A stretch of DNA of 64,000 nt, taken from [Clostridium] scindens (GTDB lineage: Bacteria > Bacillota > Clostridia > Lachnospirales > Lachnospiraceae). Of this stretch, positions 24,285 through 33,007 are shown piece by piece. Made by a program: the position numbers and the translations under genes. The stretch spans positions 3,735,501-3,799,500 of the forward strand of contig NZ_CP080442.1 in NCBI RefSeq assembly GCF_019597925.1. Reading direction: 5' to 3'. The notes below the pieces were generated by a model. That model saw only the letters and a program-made list of their open reading frames with translations, did not search any database and was not told the DNA's origin. Numbering within the stretch: the first letter of the stretch is position 1; every line of letters starts with the position of its first letter.

Positions 24285-26291
24285 TCACTCCCTTTCGTAC
24301 CTGCTTATCACCAATTCCGTATCCAGGGCCGCGCATATCTTTCCATTTCCCATGACGCTCAGCCCGCCGATGCCGGTATTTCTGAAATTCCCGCCAAACA
24401 ATGGTGGCAGAGGCTTGATTACCACCCTCTTCTGCTCATACATGGAATCCACAAGAATGCACCCCTCCGCATCACTACTGTTTAGATAGATTACGATTGC
24501 CGTATCCGGAGTATCTCCTGGAAGATTAAAAAACTGCCGAAGATTTATGAATGGAACCATCCGGTCTTCAAAACGTATATAATCTTTTCCATGAATCTTC
24601 TGCACATCCTGCCTGCATTCTTTATACTCCATAAACCGGAATACATGACGGGCCGGCATAGAGAACCGGCAGTCCTCTACTTTAAACCGTATACATTCTA
24701 CCGTTGCCAGCGTTAGCGGAAGGACCATGATAAACGTTGTGCCTTTGCCTTCCTCACTCTGTATCCTGATATGCCCTCCGGCATTTTCTATAATATTCTG
24801 GACCACGTCCAGGCCTACGCCTCTTCCGGAATACTCCGTTACCTCCGAATTTGTTGTAAACCCTGGTAACAGTATGAATTCGCATAGTTCTCGAAAGTCA
24901 TAGTCTTCCTCCGGTCTTTTAAATAATCCCTTTTCCCGCGCTCTCTGCCTTATGGCCTCCTCGCTGATGCCTCTCCCGTCATCTCCCACGGATATCCGAA
25001 GCTCGCCGATCGTGCTTTCCACCTCGAATCGAACCTTTCCTTTTCTTGGCTTTCCGGCAGCCTCACGCTCCTGCGGCGGCTCGATGCCATGGTCTACGGC
25101 ATTTCTCATAATATGCATCAGTGACTCCGAGATATATTCTACAACGCTCTTATCAGCCTCCACATCACTGCAGTTTACTACTAATTCTGCTTCCTTATTC
25201 TGGTCTCTTAAGATATCCCGAAAGACCCTGCGAAGCTTGGGTATGATCCTGCTTACCGGCACCATCCTGGTCTCCATGACGGTACGCTCCACTTCTCCTA
25301 TCAGGCGGCTGATATGGCGGGCGCTGCCCTCCAATAATTCCGTATTTCCGCTTTTTTCCAATTCCGATTCCAGCGTCAGCATATGGATCATCAGTTCGCC
25401 CGCCAGATTCTGCAATTTATCAAGCCTGTCCGCGCGCACATTTAAAAAATCATTTTCCTTGCTCTCGCCGTCCTCCTGCTTATTATCCGCGGCAGGCTTG
25501 GCTGCCTGCTCCTCTTTATCATAAACGACCTCGCAGCCCGCCACAAACAGGCCGTGCTTCAAAGTCTCAATCACTTCATCCTTTTTACCGCTCTTAAATA
25601 ATATCCAGATTCCATTTTCCGCTATATATTCCGAACAATTCTGGTCTCTTTCCGGATTCTTCGGATAACTTTCCATACTCTCGCACATGCTGCTAATTTG
25701 ACGAATCAGCATATATGCCCTTACATTCTCCATGCGGCAGCCTTTTTCAAGGCTTACCCTGGCCAGGGTTCCCGCTCTGCCTTCCAGTGCATCCGGTATC
25801 CTGACGCTGTCTGGATTCCCGCTTTCCCCTTCCTTTTCAATTGGTTCTGCTGCTTCCGGCTCCGGCGCTTCAGCCTTCTCCTTTTCTGACTCGAGGTACT
25901 GTATTGTATCCTTCTCTATCTCGTCTGCGCTATTGGGGCTATAGTCGTCTGCTGCCATGCAGTCCATCTCATTCTCTATGAAGTCCAGCGCCCGAAAGAG
26001 AAGATCAAAAAGTTCCGGCTCTGCCTGCACGCTTCCCCCCTGCTGCTCTCTATAGTATGCAAAAAGATCCTCAAGCTTATGTGCCATAGATGCCAGATCC
26101 TTAAGCCCCATCATAGCCGACGACCCTTTTATCGTGTGCATGACCCGGAAGATATTGCGAATATCTTCCTCCGTAAAAGTATTATTTTTTTCTGCCTCTA
26201 ATAAGACCGCGCTTAGCTGCTCGGTCAGCTGCTTTGTCTCCAGCAGGTATACTTCCAGCATTTCTTCCATTTCTGAATCAAAATACCCCAT
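24285..26291 (-). CDS. cheA: Chemotaxis sensor histidine kinase CheA
   Basis: 668 residues with P1-P5 order. P1/HPt has phosphorylated His52 (RVMHTIKGSSAM). An acidic linker follows, then a P2-like CheY-binding domain (about 165-250), P3 dimerisation (NVRADRLDKLQNLAGELM, about 280), the P4 ATPase with N-box HIMRNAVDHGIEPP and G boxes (GDDGRGIS, GRGVGLDVV), and a P5 CheW-like end (YIRFEDRMVPFINLRQFF). It phosphorylates CheY and presumably the response regulator-GGDEF protein encoded immediately upstream, whose stop abuts the CheA start. Length is typical of Firmicute CheA. All key residues needed for kinase activity are visible. Confidence 0.95.
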   Translation of the reverse strand: MGYFDSEMEEMLEVYLLETKQLTEQLSAVLLEAEKNNTFTEEDIRNIFRVMHTIKGSSAMMGLKDLASMAHKLEDLFAYYREQQGGSVQAEPELFDLLFRALDFIENEMDCMAADDYSPNSADEIEKDTIQYLESEKEKAEAPEPEAAEPIEKEGESGNPDSVRIPDALEGRAGTLARVSLEKGCRMENVRAYMLIRQISSMCESMESYPKNPERDQNCSEYIAENGIWILFKSGKKDEVIETLKHGLFVAGCEVVYDKEEQAAKPAADNKQEDGESKENDFLNVRADRLDKLQNLAGELMIHMLTLESELEKSGNTELLEGSARHISRLIGEVERTVMETRMVPVSRIIPKLRRVFRDILRDQNKEAELVVNCSDVEADKSVVEYISESLMHIMRNAVDHGIEPPQEREAAGKPRKGKVRFEVESTIGELRISVGDDGRGISEEAIRQRAREKGLFKRPEEDYDFRELCEFILLPGFTTNSEVTEYSGRGVGLDVVQNIIENAGGHIRIQSEEGKGTTFIMVLPLTLATVECIRFKVEDCRFSMPARHVFRFMEYKECRQDVQKIHGKDYIRFEDRMVPFINLRQFFNLPGDTPDTAIVIYLNSSDAEGCILVDSMYEQKRVVIKPLPPLFGGNFRNTGIGGLSVMGNGKICAALDTELVISRYERE

Positions 26292-27245
26292 CTACATCTC
26301 CGCCACTTCTTTTATGCTATCGTACCAGACACTGCGGTTTTTCCCATTCCGCTTGCCATAATAGAGCGCCTTATCGGCACAGTTTATGTTTTCCTCAATC
26401 CCTTCTTCTTCCTGATATACTTGGAGGCCAAGCGTAACCGTACAAAAGAATTCCTGATCCTCGTGAACAATCTTGAAATGTTCGACATCCGTCCGAATCT
26501 GCTCGCTCAGCCGATATGCCTCATCGGCCGTAACATCAAAAAGGACGATCAGAAATTCTTCGCCGCCCCAGCGGATTACCTTGTATTTTCTGCATATCGC
26601 CTCAAATATATTGGCAATGCATACCAGCGTCATATCCCCTGCTTCATGGCCATATGTATCATTCACCTTTTTAAAATCATCGATATCTGCCAGTATCAGC
26701 ACATTTTTCTTTTCTTCCGCCGAATGATCCTTGATATCATCCGACAGATCGCCGATTACGTATCTGCGGTTATAAAGGCCTGTAAGGCCATCACGGAAGG
26801 CCATATAGTTTAATTTTTCCATGCTGGTGCGAAGTTCCTGATTCTGCGCGTTTAACTCATCCTTCTGCTGTTTCAGCTGCAGATGAATATTAACCCTTGA
26901 CTGCAGTTCGGCATGGACAAACGGCTTTTTGATATAATCATAGGCGCCTACGCCGAACCCCTTGATCACATCTTCATCTTTATCCTTTGATGTCAGAAAG
27001 ATAATCGTGGCGTTATTCTGGTCAACCTCTTTTAGCCTGCCAAACAACTCGTATCCATCCGTATCCGGCAGCACCACATCCAGCAGGATCAGATCTGGCT
27101 GATACTGTGCGATCCTCTCCATGGCTTCCTCTCCATTATGTGCTTCGCAGATGAATACTTCGTCCCCAAGCGCTTTCTTAATTTCCTTGCATATCAGCAG
27201 GCTGTCATCTATTACCATTACAACCTGTTTATTTTTCGTGCTCAT
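26292..27245 (-). CDS. Response regulator - diguanylate cyclase (REC-GGDEF)
   Basis: 317 residues from ATG 27245 (GGAGGGG upstream; the longer ATG at 27269 lacks a site and overlaps cheD). REC domain 1-120: VIDDS, phospho-acceptor in LILLDVVLPDTDGYE, TSKDKD and the KKPF lysine. Residues 120-150 form a coiled coil. GGDEF domain: ADIDDFKKVNDTYGH and active-site WGGEEF. The inhibitory I-site RxxD is not preserved (RKYK at that position), so product feedback may be weak. It should make cyclic di-GMP when phosphorylated by CheA, as WspR does. Its position between cheD and cheA makes it the probable output of this chemosensory system. Confidence 0.92.
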   Translation of the reverse strand: MSTKNKQVVMVIDDSLLICKEIKKALGDEVFICEAHNGEEAMERIAQYQPDLILLDVVLPDTDGYELFGRLKEVDQNNATIIFLTSKDKDEDVIKGFGVGAYDYIKKPFVHAELQSRVNIHLQLKQQKDELNAQNQELRTSMEKLNYMAFRDGLTGLYNRRYVIGDLSDDIKDHSAEEKKNVLILADIDDFKKVNDTYGHEAGDMTLVCIANIFEAICRKYKVIRWGGEEFLIVLFDVTADEAYRLSEQIRTDVEHFKIVHEDQEFFCTVTLGLQVYQEEEGIEENINCADKALYYGKRNGKNRSVWYDSIKEVAEM

Positions 27246-27265
27246 AATTGCCCCTCCGTAGTTAC

Positions 27266-27742
27266 TCATATTACAATGGTTGTCTTTTTTATTGTACTTA
27301 CCTGAATTCTTCCATCCTCAGCATGAAAGAATACGGTACGTCCATAGTTTTTTCCTGTATCTTCTGCCAGTATCGACACCCCCTCTTTATGAAGGGCCTC
27401 CTTTGCCGCCATAACGTTCCTGGCTCCAATCTCCATATCTCTTTCCCGTGTCTTAAACATCCTGGCTCCGCCAACAAGTTTGGCCGTAATCTGCTTTTTC
27501 TCTGCCCCGCTATTTACCATCGCCCGAATCAGTTCTGATGCCCCTTCTCTTGCAAACTTATATGGATTCCCTTGATCCACCGCATCTTCTTTCCTGGGCA
27601 GAATAGCATGGGCCATGCCTGCTATCTTATTCTTGGGATCGTACAGGCAGATCGCCACGCAGGATCCAAGCGCATAAGATGCCAGAACCTGCGTTTTTCT
27701 GGCTATCTTTCCTTCCGCAATGCCTACCATGATTTTATCCAT
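27266..27742 (-). CDS. cheD: Chemoreceptor glutamine deamidase CheD
   Basis: 158 residues, the usual CheD length. The catalytic pair is Cys28 in YALGSCVAI and His45 in GMAHAILPR. It deamidates (or methyl-esterase-hydrolyses) Gln residues on receptors and in Firmicutes also binds CheC to raise its CheY-phosphatase activity. The neighbouring cheC gene is directly upstream (4 bp apart), consistent with a CheC-CheD pair. ATG has GGGAG. Confidence 0.95.
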   Translation of the reverse strand: MDKIMVGIAEGKIARKTQVLASYALGSCVAICLYDPKNKIAGMAHAILPRKEDAVDQGNPYKFAREGASELIRAMVNSGAEKKQITAKLVGGARMFKTRERDMEIGARNVMAAKEALHKEGVSILAEDTGKNYGRTVFFHAEDGRIQVSTIKKTTIVI

Positions 27743-27745
27743 ATG

Positions 27746-28357
27746 CTACTCCCTGGACTTAAGGACGACCGTTTCCAGCGCCTCTAGTTCTGGAAAAAAT
27801 AGTATCCTGCCGATAAACGACTCGCCATCTATATAGAATGTATTCTCGATCAAGAGTATGTCATCACTGGCCTGAGCGATTCTACTGAGCGGGGCGCTAA
27901 GTATCGCTCCTCCCATATCTATGCACAGGCTCGGGACTGATACGTCTATCTCAATTTCCAGCAGCTGCGATAGCGCGCGGATATACGATCCGCATACGAT
28001 ATTGCCGAGTTCGCAGATGAGCGACTCCTCCATCTCGCTTAGTCCGCCAAGCCCCTTTATGTCAGAGTCCAGAATAGCATTGAGCACGTATTCGGTAAAT
28101 GTCTCATCCAGCAGAAAGAGAAATATTCCGCTGATATCTCCGGATATCTCCACCAGGATCCCTGTCTGCACCTCTTCCGTATGCCCAATGGCATCAAAGA
28201 GCTTCTGATACTTTACGATGCTCACGCCCGGGCTTCTGATATCAACCTGGCATCCCATCATCTGCGCCAGCGATGTGACAGCATTGCCCGTTCCTATATT
28301 CCCCATCTCTCTTAGCAGATCTCTTGCAGATTCGTCAAGATCCGAATAATTTTTCAT
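27746..28357 (-). CDS. cheC: CheY-P phosphatase CheC
   Basis: 203 residues. Both phosphatase helices are present: LLREMGNIGTGNA (E-x2-N) near residue 14 and ICELGNIVCGSY (E-x2-N) near 112, as in double-motif CheC. It dephosphorylates CheY and interacts with CheD (adjacent gene). It may also act on the REC-GGDEF protein. Start has AGGAGAAGCG. The presence of both CheC and CheD indicates a Bacillus-type adaptation system, although no cheB is found in this operon. Confidence 0.93.
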   Translation of the reverse strand: MKNYSDLDESARDLLREMGNIGTGNAVTSLAQMMGCQVDIRSPGVSIVKYQKLFDAIGHTEEVQTGILVEISGDISGIFLFLLDETFTEYVLNAILDSDIKGLGGLSEMEESLICELGNIVCGSYIRALSQLLEIEIDVSVPSLCIDMGGAILSAPLSRIAQASDDILLIENTFYIDGESFIGRILFFPELEALETVVLKSRE

Positions 28358-28370
28358 ATCGCTTCTCCTC

Positions 28371-30047
28371 TTAGATTTCGAATCTTTCCACCAGTTCCTT
28401 TAATATCTGAGCCTGAGCGGAAAGTTCTTCGCTTGCTGCGGCACTTTCCTGGGACATCGCTGAATTCCCTTGCACGATCTCTGATATCAGCTCGACGCTC
28501 TTTCGAATCTGAATGATCGCATCGGACTGCTGCGTGGAAGCCTCTGATATCACTTCTACTTTCCGCTTCACTTCCTGCGCGCCTTCCACAGATTCCTGCA
28601 TCTTGCTTACTGCCGCATCAACCACCTTCTGGCCAGCCTCCACGGCGTCCGCATTGCGCACGATCAGTTCTGATGTCAGTTTGGAGGCCTCTGCGGTCTT
28701 AGCTGCAAGCCGCCTGACCTCTCCTGCCACGACAGAGAATCCCCTGCCCGCCTCGCCAGCCCTTGCTGCTTCTACTGACGCATTCAGAGCCAGTATATTC
28801 GTCTGGAAGGCAATATCCTCGATTTCACTTACGATCTTGGTTATTTCTCTTGAATTCTGCTTAATCTGATTGATGGAACCCAGCAGTTCCTGCATCTGCC
28901 TATTATTCTCCACCAGGCTCTCGCCCACTTTATTGGCAAGCATGCTTGACTTTACGGCCACATCGGCATTATTCTTCACGCCGTCCGATATCTCATTTAT
29001 GCTGGCCGCCAATTCTTCAATAGATCCAGCCTGCTCAGAGGCCCCTCTGGCAAGCGCCTGGGCATTGTTGGATACCTGCTCGGCTCCGCCTGCAACCTGT
29101 TCCGCGCTTCCTCCGATCTGCTGCATAGAATCTGAAAGCAGCGCTGCGATCTCTTCCATGCCCTCTCTGACCTTCTCAAAATCCCCGGCAAACTCGACTT
29201 CTGTGTGGTATTTCAGTTCGCCTTTTCCAAGCGCCTCCAGTCCCCTTCTGATCTCCGCAACATAGGAATTTAAAGTCTGCGCGGTATTTCTGATATTTTC
29301 GGAGAGTTCTCCAAGTTCATCCCGCGCCGTATATCCAATATTGATATTCAGCTGGCCGCTGGTAATCTCGTTGGCGGCTTTTTGCACCTCCTTGACAGGT
29401 TCCGTAATGCTTTTGCAAATCGCTATGCAGAGGATGATTGTCATTATAATGCATGCCACTGCGAGAATCAGGAATATGATAATGGTATTGACGCTGGAAT
29501 TCTGGCTGCCCACCAGTTTATCCTGCGCATCTGCCAGCGAGAGTTCTACCACCTCTGACAGCGTTTCTTTTACCGTCTCGACTTTGGGATTGTAGACGCT
29601 AAGATAATTCTGGTACGCCTCCTCGTCCTTCCCTTCTTCCAGCAGCTCCATGACCGCGGCCCTAACAGGAGTCAATTCGTTCATCTGCTGCACCAATGCA
29701 TCTACCTTGTCCTGTCCGCTCACATATCCGCTGGCCAGATTCTCCAGTTCCTTCTGATTCTGTTCTATGAGTTCCCGTGTCTTCTCCAAATTGGCATTGT
29801 TACTGTCCACTCCGTCCGTAGTAGCCATGATGAGGATATTCCTGTTTATGACCTGCATATCCGCAATAATCTTAAGAGACGACTCTACGTTTGCAAACGG
29901 CCCGTAATACAGGCTCTCTATTTTCTCGGACATATTCCGGATATTCAGTACCGCCGTTGCTACCGTAACGATATATAGAATAATAATGCTTATGAAAGCG
30001 ACAGCTAATTTTCTGCCAACTTTCAAATTCCTGAATCTTTTTCTCAT
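28371..30047 (-). CDS. Methyl-accepting chemotaxis protein
   Basis: 558 residues. TM1 at about 12-34; an extracytoplasmic four-helix-bundle-like sensor (35-185); TM2 at about 188-212 (IIIFLILAVACIIMTIILC); HAMP (213-265); then the signalling helical hairpin with tip EDIAFQTNILALNASVEAARAGEAGRGF, a highly conserved region contacting CheW/CheA. Glu/Gln/Ala-rich methylation helices flank it. The C-terminus (ELVERFEI) lacks an NWETF-type CheR tether. As the only receptor in the operon it is probably the dedicated input. Ligand unknown. Confidence 0.95.
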   Translation of the reverse strand: MRKRFRNLKVGRKLAVAFISIIILYIVTVATAVLNIRNMSEKIESLYYGPFANVESSLKIIADMQVINRNILIMATTDGVDSNNANLEKTRELIEQNQKELENLASGYVSGQDKVDALVQQMNELTPVRAAVMELLEEGKDEEAYQNYLSVYNPKVETVKETLSEVVELSLADAQDKLVGSQNSSVNTIIIFLILAVACIIMTIILCIAICKSITEPVKEVQKAANEITSGQLNINIGYTARDELGELSENIRNTAQTLNSYVAEIRRGLEALGKGELKYHTEVEFAGDFEKVREGMEEIAALLSDSMQQIGGSAEQVAGGAEQVSNNAQALARGASEQAGSIEELAASINEISDGVKNNADVAVKSSMLANKVGESLVENNRQMQELLGSINQIKQNSREITKIVSEIEDIAFQTNILALNASVEAARAGEAGRGFSVVAGEVRRLAAKTAEASKLTSELIVRNADAVEAGQKVVDAAVSKMQESVEGAQEVKRKVEVISEASTQQSDAIIQIRKSVELISEIVQGNSAMSQESAAASEELSAQAQILKELVERFEI

Positions 30048-30057
30048 ATGCCACCCC

Positions 30058-30432
30058 TTAATTTTCCGGCTGTCCGATTACGCTGCGTATCGTCGCTTCA
30101 AACTCATTTTTTTCAAAAGGTTTTACGATAAATCCCATTGCGCCCATTTCTAATGACTTGATGATCATGCTCTGCTGCCCGATTGCCGAACACATGATGA
30201 CTTTGGCCTCGGGATCTGTCTTAAGTATCTCCTCCAAAGCCTCCAGCCCCGTCATTTCCGGCATCGTGATATCCATGAGTACCAGCCCCGGGCGATTTTT
30301 GATAAATAACTCTACCGCCTCGGCGCCATTTGCCGCCTCGACGATATCGGTCATCCCGCATTCAGCCAGATGCTTGCGGATTACTTTCCTCATAAACATT
30401 GCATCATCTGCAATCAATACTTGTGTCTGCAT
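30058..30432 (-). CDS. cheY: Chemotaxis response regulator CheY
   Basis: 124 residues, a stand-alone REC domain. Acidic pair in LIADDAMFMRK, phospho-Asp in GLVLMDITMPEMTG, switch residues CSAIGQQ and the conserved Lys in FIVKPFEKNEF. In motile bacteria it binds FliM; here it may instead be a phosphate sink or competitor, since the operon also carries a REC-GGDEF protein. GGGAG precedes the ATG; it lies between cheR and the MCP gene. Confidence 0.93.
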   Translation of the reverse strand: MQTQVLIADDAMFMRKVIRKHLAECGMTDIVEAANGAEAVELFIKNRPGLVLMDITMPEMTGLEALEEILKTDPEAKVIMCSAIGQQSMIIKSLEMGAMGFIVKPFEKNEFEATIRSVIGQPEN

Positions 30433-30447
30433 AATTACTCCCTTCCC

Positions 30448-31266
30448 CTATGCATTTGATAGATTTTTATATATAGCAGGATGTACTGTCTTAAGACTTG
30501 ACTCTTCTGCCGAGAGCAGTTCTGAATGTCCGATAAGCAGATAGCCTCCAGGCTTGAGATGCCGCTCCAAGGATGATATCAGCTTCCGTCTGGAAGCCTT
30601 ATCGAAATAAATCATCACGTTACGGCATAAGATTAGATCAAACTTCTTCTCCTGAGGAAATTCCTCCATCAGGTTATGCTTCATGAATGTAATGTTATAT
30701 TTCAGCCTCTCGTCAATCCCAAAATGCTTTTCATCAACAATGTAGCAGTATTCCTGCTGCCACTCTTTCGGCAAACTGTCCCACTCCCGCATCGGATAGA
30801 CAGCCTCCTGTGCCTGTCTCAGGACTTCGCCTGACAGATCTGTTGCCAGAATCCTTGTCGATGGCACACCCGGAAAACGCTTCCTATAGTCTGCAAGCGT
30901 CATCGCAAGCGTATAGCACTCTTCTCCTGTAGAGCATCCGGCGCACCAGATATTATAAGTTCCATAGTGCCTTCCATCATATGTCTCCGGCAGGATCTCA
31001 TCCCTTAAAATGGAAAAATGGCTGGGTTCCCTCATGAAATATGTATAATTCGTCGTCAGGCGGTTGATCATCTCTCCCGCCATATCCCCGTCTTTGTCCA
31101 TTTTAATCAATTCCAGGTACTTTCCATATGAATCAATTCCCCGCTTTTCGAGTTCCCTCGACAGTCTGCACTCGATCAGTACCTGCTTCTTGTCAAGATT
31201 AATTCCATAATTCTCGCGGATATATCTCACAATATCCTCGAATTCACTTTCTCTTAGCCTAATCAC
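30448..31266 (-). CDS. cheR: Chemotaxis protein methyltransferase CheR
   Basis: 272 residues from GTG 31266, which overlaps the stop of the upstream gene and has GGGGAAAG just before it; an ATG at 31314 is possible but would add 16 atypical residues. Helical N-domain (ESEFEDIVRYIRENYGINL), then the SAM-binding domain with WCAGCSTGEECYTLAM, ILATDLS, and CRNVMIYFD. It methylates Glu residues on the MCP, using S-adenosylmethionine. No cheB is nearby, so demethylation must rely on CheD or a distant gene. Confidence 0.93.
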   Translation of the reverse strand: MIRLRESEFEDIVRYIRENYGINLDKKQVLIECRLSRELEKRGIDSYGKYLELIKMDKDGDMAGEMINRLTTNYTYFMREPSHFSILRDEILPETYDGRHYGTYNIWCAGCSTGEECYTLAMTLADYRKRFPGVPSTRILATDLSGEVLRQAQEAVYPMREWDSLPKEWQQEYCYIVDEKHFGIDERLKYNITFMKHNLMEEFPQEKKFDLILCRNVMIYFDKASRRKLISSLERHLKPGGYLLIGHSELLSAEESSLKTVHPAIYKNLSNA

Positions 31267-31582
31267 GTTTCTTTCCCCATACTCCTGGCTGTATCTCTTC
31301 CAGAAGTTCTTCACTTATCTCTTCAATGCCTGCATTGCTGGCGGCAATTCCATATAGCATGCCATCCTCTCTTCGCTTCCTTAATATAATGCCGCATTGC
31401 GAATCTTCTCGCTTCCCCAGCCTATAATAGATTACCAGGCTTCCCTTATATGGAGAGATGCCCAGGATTTCCCGGTCTCCCTCCGGGATCTCCCAGATGT
31501 CAGGCTCCCTGATGATCGCTCCCACATCCTCCGGCAATATGTAGACAGCTTCTTCATCTGTTTTTATGACTATATGCTCCAT
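31259..31582 (-). CDS. Small protein with CheW-like fragment
   Basis: 107 residues. It contains ILGISPYKGSLVIYYRLG, resembling the CheW strand pair that carries the 'NLRG-(V/I)xP(V/I)' surface, but is shorter than a complete CheW domain (about 140). It may be a truncated CheW-like regulator. It overlaps the preceding CheW-like gene by 29 bp and the following cheR start by 8 bp, with a good AAAAGGGAGAGC ribosome site, so it is expressed with the operon. Function not certain. Confidence 0.65.
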   Translation of the reverse strand: MEHIVIKTDEEAVYILPEDVGAIIREPDIWEIPEGDREILGISPYKGSLVIYYRLGKREDSQCGIILRKRREDGMLYGIAASNAGIEEISEELLEEIQPGVWGKKRD

Positions 31583-31970
31583 GCTCTCCCTTTTCCCCTG
31601 CTGTTCTTAGTTTCCCAATATCTATAATATAGGCCAGCACATTCTCTTCCATTTCGTTTTTTGTCAATGCCGCGGCCTTCAGATATCCGTTTCTACTGTT
31701 TATAATAGGCCTGTCAAGCCTGACAGCCCCGGAAGCCTCTATCTCCCTGAAGCCAAGAACCTGATCCGTCACAAGCCCCAGCTGCCTCCCATCGGCTTCC
31801 ACAATGACGGTATACCGTTCCTTTTTCTCCTCATCCCTCGCCAGAAAGCATAAGGGCATATCTTCTCCCGCCTTTTTTTCTTCTGTCACTTTTATAACGC
31901 AAAAAAGTGGAACCAGAAAATAGAATTTACCTGACACAACCAGCAAATATATTTGTTTTGTCTCTTCCAT
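31554..31970 (-). CDS. CheW-like coupling protein, first gene of the chemosensory operon
   Basis: 138 residues when started at the ATG at 31970. This start is chosen because AAGGGGTGG lies 8 nt upstream and because the promoter (32008-32036) places transcription start near 32001, after the longer possible start at 32045. CheW-type strands are seen (YLLVVSGKFYFLVPLFCVIKV; RQLGLVTDQVLGFREIE; INSRNGYLKAAAL). It is divergent from the other CheW. Two different CheW-like proteins in one operon suggests alternative coupling states. Confidence 0.75.
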   Translation of the reverse strand: MEETKQIYLLVVSGKFYFLVPLFCVIKVTEEKKAGEDMPLCFLARDEEKKERYTVIVEADGRQLGLVTDQVLGFREIEASGAVRLDRPIINSRNGYLKAAALTKNEMEENVLAYIIDIGKLRTAGEKGEHGAYSHKNR

Positions 31971-32007
31971 TTCCTGTTCCACCCCTTTATCTACACCAAT
32001 TACCATT

Positions 32008-32036
32008 ATCATACTGTAAATTTCAGAAAAATTCAA
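32008..32036 (-). promoter_or_regulatory. Promoter of the chemosensory operon
   Basis: Minus strand TTGAAT (32036-32031), 17-bp spacer, TATGAT (32013-32008). It lies back-to-back with the EamA-gene promoter. Supports the internal start of the first CheW-like gene. Confidence 0.65.
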
Positions 32037-32044
32037 TATACGCA

Positions 32045-32074
32045 TTGAATATATACCTATAAAAATGGTATAAT
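32045..32074 (+). promoter_or_regulatory. Promoter of the EamA transporter gene
   Basis: TTGAAT (32045-32050), 18-bp spacer, TATAAT (32069-32074). The leader is about 40 nt and ends with AAGGAGG before the ATG at 32120. Confidence 0.7.
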
Positions 32075-32119
32075 CCCTTCAATCTATAAGACAACTTTAG
32101 AAATAAGGAGGGCGCTATT

Positions 32120-33007
32120 ATGAAACAGGCTTATATTATCCGTTCTGTTATCTACATACTGCTTCAAAGCATCGTCTATGGCTTTGGCAACCCGCTGACT
32201 AAGACTGCCTACGAAAGCATTACTCCATTCTGGTGCCTGTTCTTCCGTTTTTTCCTTGCCTTCCTTATCTTCATGCTTTTCTTCGGAAAATCAATTATTA
32301 AACAGTTAAAGTCCGCAAAAATCCTGGATATCCTGCCCGCCAGCCTTTGCATGGCATTTGCCTATATCTGCTGCAACATAGCCCTGTCGCTTACCTCCGC
32401 GACAAACGTAGGCTTTCTCATGTCTCTCCCCGTCATCTTTGCGCCTATTCTTTCTACCATTATACTCAAGGAAAGATATGCCTTAAGCCACCTGCCGCTT
32501 CAGATCCTGGTGATTGCAGGATTGATTCTTTTATGCATGCAGGGCGGAAGCCTCTCATTCAACAAAGGCGATCTTTTCGCTTTGATGACTGCTTTCTTTA
32601 TCGCAGGCTCGCTGGTATTTGGCAAGAAATCCCTGGGCACCCATCTGGATCCTATCACGATCTCAGCGACTCAGGCCGGCTGCACCGCCTTATTCAGCCT
32701 TATCTTTGCGCTGGTATTTGATGATGTCAGCGTAATCGCGCATATTAAGTTGCCTGCCTGGGGCGTAGTCGTCTATCTTGCTATATTCTGCACATTTATT
32801 GCATACTTGCTTCAGAATTTTGCTTTGTCATGGTCTCCTCCATCCCTGGTTTCCATGGTACAATGCAGCCAGCCGGTGCTTACTGCCATCATTTCCTTTC
32901 TTCTTCTTGGCGAAAGGCTTGGTACGCTTGGCTTGATCGGCGCATTCATCATCCTCGCGTGCACGCTGGCTGAAAGCATTAAGAGCCGGAATGAGAGCAG
33001 GGATTAG
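32120..33007 (+). CDS. EamA/DMT-family transporter
   Basis: 295 residues with about ten hydrophobic segments, in two repeats of five helices as in EamA (DUF6) drug/metabolite transporters. Recognisable pieces are PLTKTAYESITPFWCLFFRFFLAF in the first repeat and SPPSLVSMVQCSQPVLTAIISFLLLGERL at the end of the second. The substrate cannot be read from sequence; the family exports amino acids and other small metabolites. It has its own promoter divergent from the chemosensory operon. Its stop overlaps the convergent OLD nuclease stop by 3 bp, with no terminator between the two genes. Confidence 0.92.
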   Translation: MKQAYIIRSVIYILLQSIVYGFGNPLTKTAYESITPFWCLFFRFFLAFLIFMLFFGKSIIKQLKSAKILDILPASLCMAFAYICCNIALSLTSATNVGFLMSLPVIFAPILSTIILKERYALSHLPLQILVIAGLILLCMQGGSLSFNKGDLFALMTAFFIAGSLVFGKKSLGTHLDPITISATQAGCTALFSLIFALVFDDVSVIAHIKLPAWGVVVYLAIFCTFIAYLLQNFALSWSPPSLVSMVQCSQPVLTAIISFLLLGERLGTLGLIGAFIILACTLAESIKSRNESRD

